A stretch of DNA of 64,000 bases from JAVVHH01 sp965199585 (lineage in GTDB: Bacteria; Pseudomonadota; Alphaproteobacteria; Acetobacterales; Acetobacteraceae). Positions 36,020 to 44,035 of this stretch are shown here, in pieces. A program made the position numbers and the translations under genes. The stretch is taken from assembly GCA_965199585.1 (NCBI GenBank), contig CBDASI010000002.1, positions 2,170,001 through 2,234,000 on the forward strand, in the 5' to 3' direction. Every line of letters begins with the position of its first letter. Within the stretch, counting starts at the first letter, position 1. Under the pieces are notes generated by a model. That model was given only the letters and a program-made list of their open reading frames with translations, was not told the DNA's origin and searched no databases.

Positions 36020-39000
36020 GTGTCCGGGGTAGGGGAGACACGTCAACCCGCGGCGCCCGGCGTCGGGTGGCGGATGGCGTTGCAGGTGGCGACATGGCCG
36101 GCGCGGGCGGTGCACGTCCTGCTTGGTCTGGCGCTGGTCGTCGCGATCGTGGCGGGGTTGGCGGCGCTCGGGCTGGCCTGGCGGTTGGCGCAAGGGCCGC
36201 TCGACGTGACGTGGCTGCTGCGGACGGCCGAATCCGTGATGGGGACAGGGCTGCAGTCCGGGCTGGGGCAGGTGCGCATCGGGCAGGCAACGATGGCGTG
36301 GAACGGCTTCAACGGCGGAGGGCATAGCGGGCTCGAGCTGCGGCTGCACGACGTGCGGACGGTGGGGCCGGAAGGGCAGGCGCTGGCCAGCGTGACGCTG
36401 GCGGACGTGACGCTGGCGCCCCTGCCGCTGATAGCGGCGACGGTGGCGCCGCGGCGGATCGTGCTGGATGGCGTGCGGATCCGGGCGGTGCGCGGGCTGG
36501 ATGGAGCCGTAAGGCTGGACGCGGCGTCGGATGGGCAGAGCCAGCAAACCGGGGATTTCGGCGACGTGTTGGCGGTGCTCCGGCGGCCGGCCGGCAGCGC
36601 CGGGGATGACCCGGCGTTGAGCGCGCTCGAGCACGTCATCGTCGAGCATGCGCGGGTGACGCTGGTCGATGAGGCGTCCGATGCGTCGGTCGAGGGCGAG
36701 TTGGCCGAGCTGGACCTGCGGCGGCAGCCGGCCGGCGGGATCGTCGGAACCGCCTCGGGGTCGTTCGTCACGGGGCGGACGACGCTGGCACTGTCGATGA
36801 AGGCCGAACTGCTGGCCGCCGGAGGCACGCATGTGGAGGCGACGCTGGCGCCGGTCGGGCTGCAGACGGTCGATATCGGCCCGCTGACGCGGCTGGCCCC
36901 GCAACTGGCGGTGCTCGGCGGGCTCGAGACCTCGATCGGGATGCAGGCGAGCCTGGACCTGACGGCTGGGCTGCGGCCGGAGCGGGCGACGTTGCACGCC
37001 AGCGCCGGGCCGGGGACGCTGTCGGTGCCGGACAGCACGCCGGTGACGTTCGACGGCGCGTCGCTGCAGGCGGCGGCGACTTGGGACGGCGAGTCCTGGC
37101 GACCGCGCACGGTTAAGGTGGACCCGGCGGAAGCGGTCCTCGTCGTGGGCGGGACGCGGCGGAGCACGGCGCGGATCACCCTGTTCGCCCAGCACGGCGA
37201 CGGCCAGACGGTCGCGCAGGCCGCGCTGAGGTTCGACCGGGCGCAATTTGGCGACTTGCCGGCACTGTGGCCCAAGGCGTGGGGCGGGCATGTGCGGCCG
37301 TGGCTGACCGACAACGTGACGGCCGGGACGGCGCACGACGCGGCGTTCACGGCGACGATCGCGATCCCGGACGACGATCCCGGCAAGGCCAAGGTGACAG
37401 CCGCGGGCGGGACCCTGGAGGCGGACGAGGTCGTCGTCCACTGGCTGCGGCCGGTGCCGCCGATCGAGCATGCCCGTGCGGTGCTGACGGTGACGGGGCC
37501 GGACGACCTGGTGATCGCGGTACCGCGGGCCAGCCAGGGGCCGATCGCGCTCAAGGACGGGGTGATCCGATTCACCGGCCTGTCGCATAAGGACCAATAC
37601 ATGGCGCTGACGGCGACCATCCAGGGCGCCGTGCCGGACGTGCTCAAGGTATTGCGCGAGCCGCGGCTGAACCTGCTTTCGGCGCATCCGATTCCGATCA
37701 CCGGGTCGGCCGGACGGGCCGTGGCGCAGCTGAAGCTGAACGTGCCGATGTTCGATCACCTGACGTTCGACCAGGTCTCGATCGCCTCGACGGGACGGCT
37801 GACCGGGTTGCGGCTGGACGGGTTGGTCGCGGGCCGGGATCTGTCGCATGGCGACATCACCTACGACGTGACGCAGGACGGGCTGACGGCGGCGGGCGCG
37901 GCGACGGTGGCCGGCGTGGCGGGGCATGCCGATGTGCAGATGAACTTCAAGTCGGGGCCACCGACGGAGGTGCTGCAACAGGCGCGGCTGGTCGGGCGGG
38001 TCGGGGCGGCCGAACTGGCGGCGAACGGATTGGGGTCGGGCGGGCTGCTGACGAGCGGGTCGGCGGTAGTGGATACGAGCTATTCCGAGCAGCGGGACGG
38101 GGTGTCGCGCGTGTCGGTCAAGGCGGATCTGACACCCGCTGGGCTGTCGGCTCTGGGCTGGCGCAAGGCGCCCGGCGCCGCGGCGCGGGCGGCGGCGGTG
38201 GTCACGCTGCGGCACGGCAGCATCACCGGCGTGCCTCAGCTCACCGCGAGTGGGCCGGGGATGACCGTGGCCGCACGGGCGACGATGGTCGACGGGGCGC
38301 CTCGGATGCTGCAGGTGGAGCAGTTCGTGCTAGGGCCGACGCGGATCGCGGGCGAGGTGGAGTTTCCGGCCGACGACACCGGGCCGATCCGCGTACAGGT
38401 CAGCGGCCCGGTGCTGGACGTGTCGGACCAGGTCGGCGGGCTGTTCGATGGAGGGGCGTCGGGTGGCGCCGGGCGGTCGTTCATCGCCGATGTGCGGTTC
38501 GGGCGGGTGATGCTCGGGCATGGGCGCGTGCTGACCGACGTGGCCGCGCATGTGGAGCGGATTGGCGGGCGCTTGCAGTCGGTGCAGGCGACCACGGGGG
38601 GCAAGGAGCGGGTGCGGGCGTCGATCACGCCGGTGCAGAACGGGCGGCGGCTGCTGGTCCAGGCGGCGGATCTCGGGGCGTTGCTGACCGGGCTGGACCT
38701 GACGCGCACGATCCAGGGCGGGGCGCTGTCGGTGGATGCGCGCTACGACGACCGGTTTGCCGACCCACCGCTGGAAGGCCGAATCCAGCTACAGAATTTC
38801 GGGGTCAAGGACGCGGTGATCGTCGGCAAGCTGCTGCAGGCGGTGACGGTGTATGGGATCGTGGACGCGTTACGGGATACCGGGGTGTATTTCGCCGAGT
38901 TGCAGATGCCGTTCTGCCTGTGCGGGCAGGTGGTTCGGCTGGGCCCGAGCCGGGCGTTCAGCTCGTCGCTGGGCATCACCGCCAAGGGCTGGATCGATCT

Positions 39001-39232
39001 CGATCGCAAGCTGATCGAGATCGCTGGAACGGTCGTCCCGGCCTATGCGGTGAACGCGGCACTGGGCCGGCTTCCGTTCGTCGGGCGCTTGTTCAGCCCG
39101 GAGCGGGGTGGCGGCCTGATCGCTGCGAACTTCAAGGTCGACGGGGCGCTGGACCGGCCGAGCGTGAGCGTGAACCCGTTCAGCCTGCTGACGCCGGGCT
39201 TCCTCCGCCAGCTGTTCGGCCTGTTCAGCTGA
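36020..39232 (+). CDS. AsmA/YhdP-like envelope protein (DUF3971)
   Basis: A protein of about 1,070 residues with one N-terminal transmembrane helix (VHVLLGLALVVAIVAGLAAL) and then about 1,000 residues of repetitive beta-rich sequence in the periplasm. The AsmA-like C-terminal domain is visible (LEGRIQLQNFGVKDAVIVGK, IAGTVVPAYAVNAALGRLPF). Members such as TamB and YhdP bridge the inner and outer membrane and carry phospholipids. Starts are GTG at 36020 or ATG at 36074. The second removes a short tail in front of the membrane helix and has a purine-rich GGTGGCGG upstream. It overlaps the following minus-strand gene end to end. Confidence 0.85.
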   Translation: MSGVGETRQPAAPGVGWRMALQVATWPARAVHVLLGLALVVAIVAGLAALGLAWRLAQGPLDVTWLLRTAESVMGTGLQSGLGQVRIGQATMAWNGFNGGGHSGLELRLHDVRTVGPEGQALASVTLADVTLAPLPLIAATVAPRRIVLDGVRIRAVRGLDGAVRLDAASDGQSQQTGDFGDVLAVLRRPAGSAGDDPALSALEHVIVEHARVTLVDEASDASVEGELAELDLRRQPAGGIVGTASGSFVTGRTTLALSMKAELLAAGGTHVEATLAPVGLQTVDIGPLTRLAPQLAVLGGLETSIGMQASLDLTAGLRPERATLHASAGPGTLSVPDSTPVTFDGASLQAAATWDGESWRPRTVKVDPAEAVLVVGGTRRSTARITLFAQHGDGQTVAQAALRFDRAQFGDLPALWPKAWGGHVRPWLTDNVTAGTAHDAAFTATIAIPDDDPGKAKVTAAGGTLEADEVVVHWLRPVPPIEHARAVLTVTGPDDLVIAVPRASQGPIALKDGVIRFTGLSHKDQYMALTATIQGAVPDVLKVLREPRLNLLSAHPIPITGSAGRAVAQLKLNVPMFDHLTFDQVSIASTGRLTGLRLDGLVAGRDLSHGDITYDVTQDGLTAAGAATVAGVAGHADVQMNFKSGPPTEVLQQARLVGRVGAAELAANGLGSGGLLTSGSAVVDTSYSEQRDGVSRVSVKADLTPAGLSALGWRKAPGAAARAAAVVTLRHGSITGVPQLTASGPGMTVAARATMVDGAPRMLQVEQFVLGPTRIAGEVEFPADDTGPIRVQVSGPVLDVSDQVGGLFDGGASGGAGRSFIADVRFGRVMLGHGRVLTDVAAHVERIGGRLQSVQATTGGKERVRASITPVQNGRRLLVQAADLGALLTGLDLTRTIQGGALSVDARYDDRFADPPLEGRIQLQNFGVKDAVIVGKLLQAVTVYGIVDALRDTGVYFAELQMPFCLCGQVVRLGPSRAFSSSLGITAKGWIDLDRKLIEIAGTVVPAYAVNAALGRLPFVGRLFSPERGGGLIAANFKVDGALDRPSVSVNPFSLLTPGFLRQLFGLFS

Positions 39233-40892
39233 GCTGAAGCAGCGTCGCGAGTTGGCGCACGGCTGCGCGGATCTGCTGATAGGACGCGGCAGCGACCGTC
39301 GCGTCCCCATCGACCGGGTCGTCGATCTCGCCGACGCCGGTCAGATCGCCGAGCAGCACGGTGGGGACCTGCAGGTTGGGGTAGCGGTCGGCGAAGGCGG
39401 CCTGATTGACGCGGTCGAACAGGACGATGAGGGACGCCGCTTCGACGCTGGCGCGGTCGAGCCAGGCAGAGCGATGGGCCGCCAAATCGACCCCCTCAGA
39501 CGCCGCTTGGGCCTGGAACAGGTCGGGCACCGATCGGCCGGGGCGCGGAATCATGCCGGCGGAGCTGACAACTACGGCATCGCCGGCGGTCTCGCGCAGC
39601 ACGGCGGCCCCATACGGGCTGCGGCAGATGTTGCCCTGGCAGGCGAACAGGATGTGTTTGCGGCCGGGCGCGGCGGCAAGCGCGGTGACCAGGGCGCGAG
39701 CGCGGGCCGCGGCGACACGGCGCCGCCCGGGCGCCAGCCGCTGGGCGCGTGTGATGGCACTGCGGGCGATGGTGGCGAGTTCGGCGCGGAACGGAGCAGG
39801 GTCGTCGGGGACGTGGACGTCCTGCTTTTCGGCGTTGACGAGCATGCGCCGCGTGCCGGCGAGGCGCTGCAGCAGCGCGCCGGCCCGGCGAATATGCGTG
39901 CCATGCGTCTCGGCGGCGGCCACGGCGGACACGAGATCGGGGACGACGTTGCGGCCGAAGATGCCGGCGCGGTAGGGCGCGGGCGGGCTCTCGGCACCCT
40001 CGACGAGGAGGCGGTACCAGCGATATGGGAAATCGACCCCGAGCGCGACCGGCAGCGGCAGCGAGCCCCATGGGCGCGCATTGACCTCGAGCAGGATCCA
40101 GCCGCCGGCGTCGTTACGCTTGAACTCGACCATCGCGATGCCGGTGTAGTCGACACCCGCGGCCAGTGCGGCACACGCCTCGACGAGGTCGGGCGTCGGT
40201 GCGGCGCTGACCCGGTAGAAGCTGCTGCCCGACCGCTCATGGACCCGGCGATGCTCGAACGCCTGCAGCAGGCGACCCTCATGGGCCAGGATCGACAGGC
40301 CAAGGCCATCCCCCTCAAAGCAGGATTCCAGAAGCAGGCTAGCCGGCTCGGCGTCCTGCAGCACGTGGGCGAGAAGAACCTCGTCACTGGTGACGTGGAC
40401 GCGGCCGCGCTTGGCCAAGCCATCGATCGTGTAGGAGCGGCGCGGCTTGACAACGACCGGGCTGCCGAACTCGGCCAGGATGGCGGCCGGCCGATCGTCG
40501 ACCCTGGCGAGGCGGCCGCGGGCAATGGGCACCCCGACGCGGTCCGCCAACTCACGGGTTTCGTGCTTGTCGAACAGCACGTCGATCGCGCGGGCGTTGG
40601 GGATCGCCAGCCGGGTCAGCCCTTCGAACTCGGCCCGCAGCAGATGCAGCGGCAGGAGGTTGCGTTCGTCGCAGGGGATGACGAGGTCGAAACGCTGCTG
40701 CTCGAGCAGGGCGCGCATGGCGGTTCGCCAGGCGCTGCCGTCGCCCATCCAGGGCGGGACATCGTGGATGGCAGCGATGTAGCGGCTGGACAGAGCGGGC
40801 GCGCGGAAGTCGAACGGCGCGGCATGCACCTCGATCCCCTGACGGCCCAGCGAGCGTACGGTGGCGAGGAAGCCGCGTGTGTCGTCGCCCAT
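39225..40892 (-). CDS. ATP-grasp protein fused to low-molecular-weight protein tyrosine phosphatase
   Basis: A 555-residue fusion. Residues 1-300 are an ATP-grasp ligase-type domain: DERNLLPLHLL, the lysine strand PVVVKPRRS near 150, and the metal-binding ILLEVNARPWGS (Glu269, Asn271). Residues 413-555 are a complete LMW-PTP: P-loop Cys418-x5-Arg424 in ILFACQGNICRSP, and the general-acid loop IDDPVDGD. Both active sites look intact. The frame remains open upstream through KALVMGDD, the expected first strand, but has no ATG there, so the true start may be a rare codon. It follows a deacetylase-like gene on the same strand. Confidence 0.85.
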   Translation of the reverse strand: MGDDTRGFLATVRSLGRQGIEVHAAPFDFRAPALSSRYIAAIHDVPPWMGDGSAWRTAMRALLEQQRFDLVIPCDERNLLPLHLLRAEFEGLTRLAIPNARAIDVLFDKHETRELADRVGVPIARGRLARVDDRPAAILAEFGSPVVVKPRRSYTIDGLAKRGRVHVTSDEVLLAHVLQDAEPASLLLESCFEGDGLGLSILAHEGRLLQAFEHRRVHERSGSSFYRVSAAPTPDLVEACAALAAGVDYTGIAMVEFKRNDAGGWILLEVNARPWGSLPLPVALGVDFPYRWYRLLVEGAESPPAPYRAGIFGRNVVPDLVSAVAAAETHGTHIRRAGALLQRLAGTRRMLVNAEKQDVHVPDDPAPFRAELATIARSAITRAQRLAPGRRRVAAARARALVTALAAAPGRKHILFACQGNICRSPYGAAVLRETAGDAVVVSSAGMIPRPGRSVPDLFQAQAASEGVDLAAHRSAWLDRASVEAASLIVLFDRVNQAAFADRYPNLQVPTVLLGDLTGVGEIDDPVDGDATVAAASYQQIRAAVRQLATLLQLS

Positions 40893-40945
40893 GACGAGGG
40901 CTTTGCCGCGGAAAGCGGGTATCGGCGATGGAACGGCAGGCTGGG

Positions 40946-41938
40946 TCAGCTGGGCAGGTCCGCGCGCATGAGGGTGGCCAGTTCAGTGGTGGTCAACGTG
41001 GTCCATCCCGGGATCGTCGCAAAGAAACCTATGTATTTGGTTAACGCATCGAGCAAGGCGTCGCGGGCGGCTTCGGTCCGGGCGTAGGGAGAGCCGCCGG
41101 GCATCAGGCTCGAGCTATGATAGGTGAGCATGAAGTAGCGATTGCCGCGGGCGAGGGCGGCCTCGGTCTGCCGCTTCATGTCGGTGAAGCTGTGATCCTC
41201 GGGGCTGAGCCGCAAGCGTTCCAGCAGGCCGAGGCGGCTGGCCAGGCCGGGGGCGCGGTAACGTTCGAAGCGGGAGAGGATGGGGAACAGGCGGGGGCCG
41301 GACGCCGCGGCACGGCCGACAAAGTGGACTGAGAGCGGCAGTTCGGCGATGCCGTCCGTCGTCATGAAGGGTTGGTCGGGCAGGCCGCGGAAATCGGGAC
41401 CGGCTTGGTCCGAGGAGTCCAGATGCGGCACGACGCTGGCGTCGGCAATGAATCCGAGCCGGTGTAGGATGCCGGGCGTTTCTGCGCCGATGCCGTAGCG
41501 GCCGGCTTTGTAGACGAGCGGTGGGCTGCCGAAATTAGCGGCGATGGCATCGCGCAGCACGGCGAGCTTGCGGCGCATGAGGTCCGGCGGGAGATTGCTG
41601 GCGAACGAGTTGCGCGCCGACACCGTCTCCTCGTCGGGCGGATTGACCCAGGGATGCAGGTGCGCGCCGATCTCGCAGGCGCCGGCCGCCTGCCAAGCCG
41701 CAAGAATGGCGACCGAGGACGGCGTGGTCGCGACCGGATAGTCGATCGCATAGGTCGGCACGATGCCGGCGGCGGCGAAGACGGATTGGGCGAGATGCTG
41801 GTAGCCGATATTGGCGACGCTGGTGCTGCTCCGGTCGAACGGAGCGTCCCACTCGAACTCCTCTTCCGTGTCGATGACGACTAAGAGGGTGGGCGGCGTG
41901 TCCGACGCGGTGCGGCGGATGGCGTTAACCGGGAGCAT
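40946..41938 (-). CDS. polysaccharide deacetylase-like protein (WalW type)
   Basis: About 330 residues. The NodB-like fold is suggested by LLVVIDTEEEFEWDAPF at the first strand (the metal-binding Asp), ACEIGAHLHPWVNPP (the two histidines) and YFMLTYHSSSLMPGG near the end. Such enzymes remove acetyl groups from polysaccharides. WalW-type members occur in envelope-polysaccharide gene clusters. An ATG at 41974 would place a perfect hairpin inside the coding region, so I prefer the ATG at 41938. No good ribosome site is seen for either. The next gene on the same strand is the ATP-grasp/phosphatase fusion. Confidence 0.8.
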   Translation of the reverse strand: MLPVNAIRRTASDTPPTLLVVIDTEEEFEWDAPFDRSSTSVANIGYQHLAQSVFAAAGIVPTYAIDYPVATTPSSVAILAAWQAAGACEIGAHLHPWVNPPDEETVSARNSFASNLPPDLMRRKLAVLRDAIAANFGSPPLVYKAGRYGIGAETPGILHRLGFIADASVVPHLDSSDQAGPDFRGLPDQPFMTTDGIAELPLSVHFVGRAAASGPRLFPILSRFERYRAPGLASRLGLLERLRLSPEDHSFTDMKRQTEAALARGNRYFMLTYHSSSLMPGGSPYARTEAARDALLDALTKYIGFFATIPGWTTLTTTELATLMRADLPS

Positions 41939-41946
41939 GGGCGATA

Positions 41947-41970
41947 CGCCGGCGGATGCGTCCGCCGGCG
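41947..41970 (-). terminator. hairpin terminator of the HU gene
   Basis: A perfect ten-base stem (41947-41956 with 41961-41970) and a four-base loop, 15 bases after the stop codon of the HU gene. The stem is entirely G-C except one A-T pair. No T run follows. It ends the strongly expressed HU message and helps decide the start of the deacetylase gene. Confidence 0.7.
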
Positions 41971-41984
41971 TCATCTGCTGGCGA

Positions 41985-42350
41985 CTACTTCTTGGCCTTC
42001 GGCTTGGCCGCGGCCTTAGCCGGGGCAGCCTTGGTCGCAGCGGCTTTGGCCGGGGCGGCCTTGGCAGCGGGCGCGGGCGGGTTCATCGCATCCTTGACCT
42101 GCTTGGCCGGGGTGAAATTCAGCTTCTTGGATGCGGCGATCTGGATCGTCTCGCCAGTCGCCGGGTTGCGGCCCTGACGCGCGTCGCGTGACGCGACCTT
42201 GAACTTGCCGAAGCCGGGGATGCTGATCTCGTCGCCCTGCTGCGCGGCTTCTACGACGGCTTTGAAGACGCCTTCGACCACGGTGCGGGCTTGTTTCTTG
42301 TCCATGTCATGACTGGTCGCGATCTGTTCAGCGAGTTCGGCTACGTTCAT
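41985..42350 (-). CDS. HU-family DNA-binding protein with histone H1-like tail
   Basis: A 121-residue nucleoid protein. Residues 1-90 are a standard HU fold (MNVAELAEQIATSHDMDKKQ, GFGKFKVASRDARQGRNPAT). Residues 91-121 are a tail made of short Ala-Lys-Pro repeats (AKAAPAKAAATKAAPAKAAA). This layout resembles the C-terminal domain of eukaryotic histone H1 and the extended HU of actinobacteria and some proteobacteria. It binds and compacts DNA. AAGGAA lies eight bases upstream of the ATG. Confidence 0.93.
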   Translation of the reverse strand: MNVAELAEQIATSHDMDKKQARTVVEGVFKAVVEAAQQGDEISIPGFGKFKVASRDARQGRNPATGETIQIAASKKLNFTPAKQVKDAMNPPAPAAKAAPAKAAATKAAPAKAAAKPKAKK

Positions 42351-42700
42351 GGGAGTTCCTTCCGAAAACTATGGTTCATACGCACGATCCGGCCAGTCGA
42401 TCGGGCTGGCAGCCGCTGTGGCAACCGCTCTGGCGACCCGAGAATCCACTGTCGGAATCGGCCTGGGCGCAGTGTTATCCATAAGCTCATTGCGCGGGCA
42501 AGCCCGCAGGCCTGCCAAAGCGCCTAATCCGGGCTATTCTGTGGCTAGTCCCCGCATGCTCGACGCAAGTGCCGATCAAATCACGGGATCGGTCCGGAAT
42601 AAGCGACGCCTCTGGGCGCCGTGTTCCGCTTCGGCGGTCAGGCCCCTATATGTGCGAGATCGCATGCCCGGAATGGCTTGCCGCAGTGTGAGGTAGCGTG
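42351..42700. other. 350-base intergenic region upstream of HU
   Basis: No protein or RNA gene is supported here. It must hold the HU promoter on the minus strand and that of the helix-turn-helix-like gene on the plus strand, but no convincing -10/-35 pair is seen. A small palindrome GCGGGC-AA-GCCCGC lies at 42494-42507. One DnaA-box-like word (TTATCCATA, one mismatch) occurs near 42479 but stands alone. Confidence 0.5.
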
Positions 42701-43135
42701 ATGTCTGGTTTTCGAGGCAAGGCGCCGGGAGCCGGGTCCGGCGAGATGTCGATGCGGACGCAGGCGCTGCGGCCGTTGATCGCGCTGGATGCGCGCGAGG
42801 CGACGAAGGCGCGCAAGATGCGGCGGGCCGGCGCGGAGCCGGCGGACATCGCGCTGACGCTCGGCGTACCGGTCGAGGAGGTCGAAAAGGCGCTGGTGCA
42901 GATGCGCTCGCCGCGGCCGGAGACGACGCGCGGGACGCTGAACGTGACCCTGGCGGCGCACCGGATGATCATGGCAGAGCGCGTGGGTGACGAGCCGATC
43001 TGGCAGACGATCGATCGGATGCTGGACGAGCTGCTGCGGCGGCGGGCGGCAGGGCCGGAGCGCCGGGCGAGCGGGCGGGCTAAGGCGGCCAAGGAACCGG
43101 AGGACCTGCCGTTGCTGAGTCTGGCCAGACCCTAG
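42701..43135 (+). CDS. hypothetical protein with helix-turn-helix-like segment
   Basis: A 144-residue basic protein that I cannot assign. Residues 35-65 (KARKMRRAGAEPADIALTLG, then VPVEEVEKAL) look like a helix-turn-helix of the Trp repressor/RNA polymerase sigma region 4 type, so DNA binding is possible. The C-terminus is rich in Arg and Ala. A GTG three bases upstream is an alternative start. The stop codon lies inside the stem of a strong inverted repeat that probably ends the message. Confidence 0.6.
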   Translation: MSGFRGKAPGAGSGEMSMRTQALRPLIALDAREATKARKMRRAGAEPADIALTLGVPVEEVEKALVQMRSPRPETTRGTLNVTLAAHRMIMAERVGDEPIWQTIDRMLDELLRRRAAGPERRASGRAKAAKEPEDLPLLSLARP

Positions 43136-43175
43136 AGCACTCTCCGAGCCAATCGGCTCGGAAGTAGTGCTCTAG
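43132..43175 (+). terminator. two-part inverted repeat at the end of the 42701-43135 gene
   Basis: The outer stem pairs CTAGAGCACT (43132-43141) with AGTGCTCTAG (43166-43175). The inner stem pairs CCGAGCC (43144-43150) with GGCTCGG (43155-43161) around an AATC loop. All base pairs are perfect, interrupted by a 2/4-base internal loop. The stop codon of the preceding gene is part of the outer stem. It may be a terminator or a copy of a dispersed extragenic palindrome. Confidence 0.65.
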
Positions 43176-43276
43176 AAACCAATATGTAGAGCAACGTCGG
43201 TGGACTGGTCGACGGCCGGGCTGGATGGTTCTATGCGGCGGCGCGTCGGCGCATGGGATCGAGGGAGGAAACAAGC

Positions 43277-44029
43277 ATGGCTCAACCGAGCAAGACGGCG
43301 CTGGTGACGGGGGCCGGTAGCGGCGTGGGACGCGCGACCGCGTTGGCATTGGCTGCGGCGGGATGGAGCGTCGCACTGGTCGGCCGGCGTCGCGATGCGC
43401 TGGAAGAGACCGCGTCGCACGGCGCGGCGGAGGCCTTCCTGGTGCTGCCGACCGACGTGTCGCAGCCGGACGCGGTCGACGCGACATTCGCCGAGCTGAA
43501 GGCGAAGTGGGGCCGGCTGGACTTCCTGTTCAACAATGCGGGGATGGGCACGCCGGCGCTGCCGATCGACGAGATCTCGGTGCAGCAATGGATGGACGTG
43601 GTCGGCGTCAATCTGACCGGGTCGTTCCTGTGCGCCCGCGCGGCGTTCCACATGATGCGGCACCAGTCGCCGCAGGGCGGGCGGATCGTCAACAACGGCT
43701 CGATCTCGGCCCATACGCCGCGGCCGGGGGCGCTGCCTTACACCAGCACCAAGCATGCGATCACGGGCATGACCAAGTCGCTGGCGCTGGACGGGCGGCC
43801 GTTCGACATCGCCTGCGGTCAAATCGACATCGGCAATGCGATCACGCCGATGACGGAGCGGATGACGAAGGGAGTGCCGCAGCCCAACGGCGCGATGATG
43901 GCCGAGCCGCGCATGGATTCGAAGCATGTGGCGGACATGGTGGTTATGATGGCCGGGCTGCCGCTGGACGCGAACGTGCAGTTCGTTACCGTGATGGCGA
44001 CGAAGATGCCGTTCGTCGGGCGCGGCTAG
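43277..44029 (+). CDS. short-chain dehydrogenase/reductase
   Basis: A 250-residue classical SDR with the cofactor loop TGAGSGVG, the NNAG motif (LFNNAGMG), a serine in NNGSISA, and the catalytic YTSTKHA. Residues GRRRD after the second strand suggest NADP(H) preference. Members oxidise or reduce alcohols and ketones; the substrate is unknown. GAGGAA upstream supports the ATG. It converges on the gamma-glutamyltransferase gene with only six bases between stops. Confidence 0.92.
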   Translation: MAQPSKTALVTGAGSGVGRATALALAAAGWSVALVGRRRDALEETASHGAAEAFLVLPTDVSQPDAVDATFAELKAKWGRLDFLFNNAGMGTPALPIDEISVQQWMDVVGVNLTGSFLCARAAFHMMRHQSPQGGRIVNNGSISAHTPRPGALPYTSTKHAITGMTKSLALDGRPFDIACGQIDIGNAITPMTERMTKGVPQPNGAMMAEPRMDSKHVADMVVMMAGLPLDANVQFVTVMATKMPFVGRG

Positions 44030-44035
44030 CCGGTC

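Noticed and set aside
33108..36290. GlnE with a 94-residue N-terminal extension
   Set aside because: The extension is Pro/Arg-rich and lies opposite the AsmA-like gene; GlnE homology begins at the ATG at 36008.
36005..38215. Long minus-strand open frame of about 736 codons opposite the AsmA-like gene
   Set aside because: It encodes an Arg/Pro/His-rich sequence without domain structure, typical of antisense frames in GC-rich DNA; the plus-strand protein has clear family features.
42474..42488. DnaA box and possible replication origin near the HU gene
   Set aside because: Only one box-like word with a mismatch is present, without an AT-rich unwinding region or neighbouring boxes, and it is far from the skew switch.
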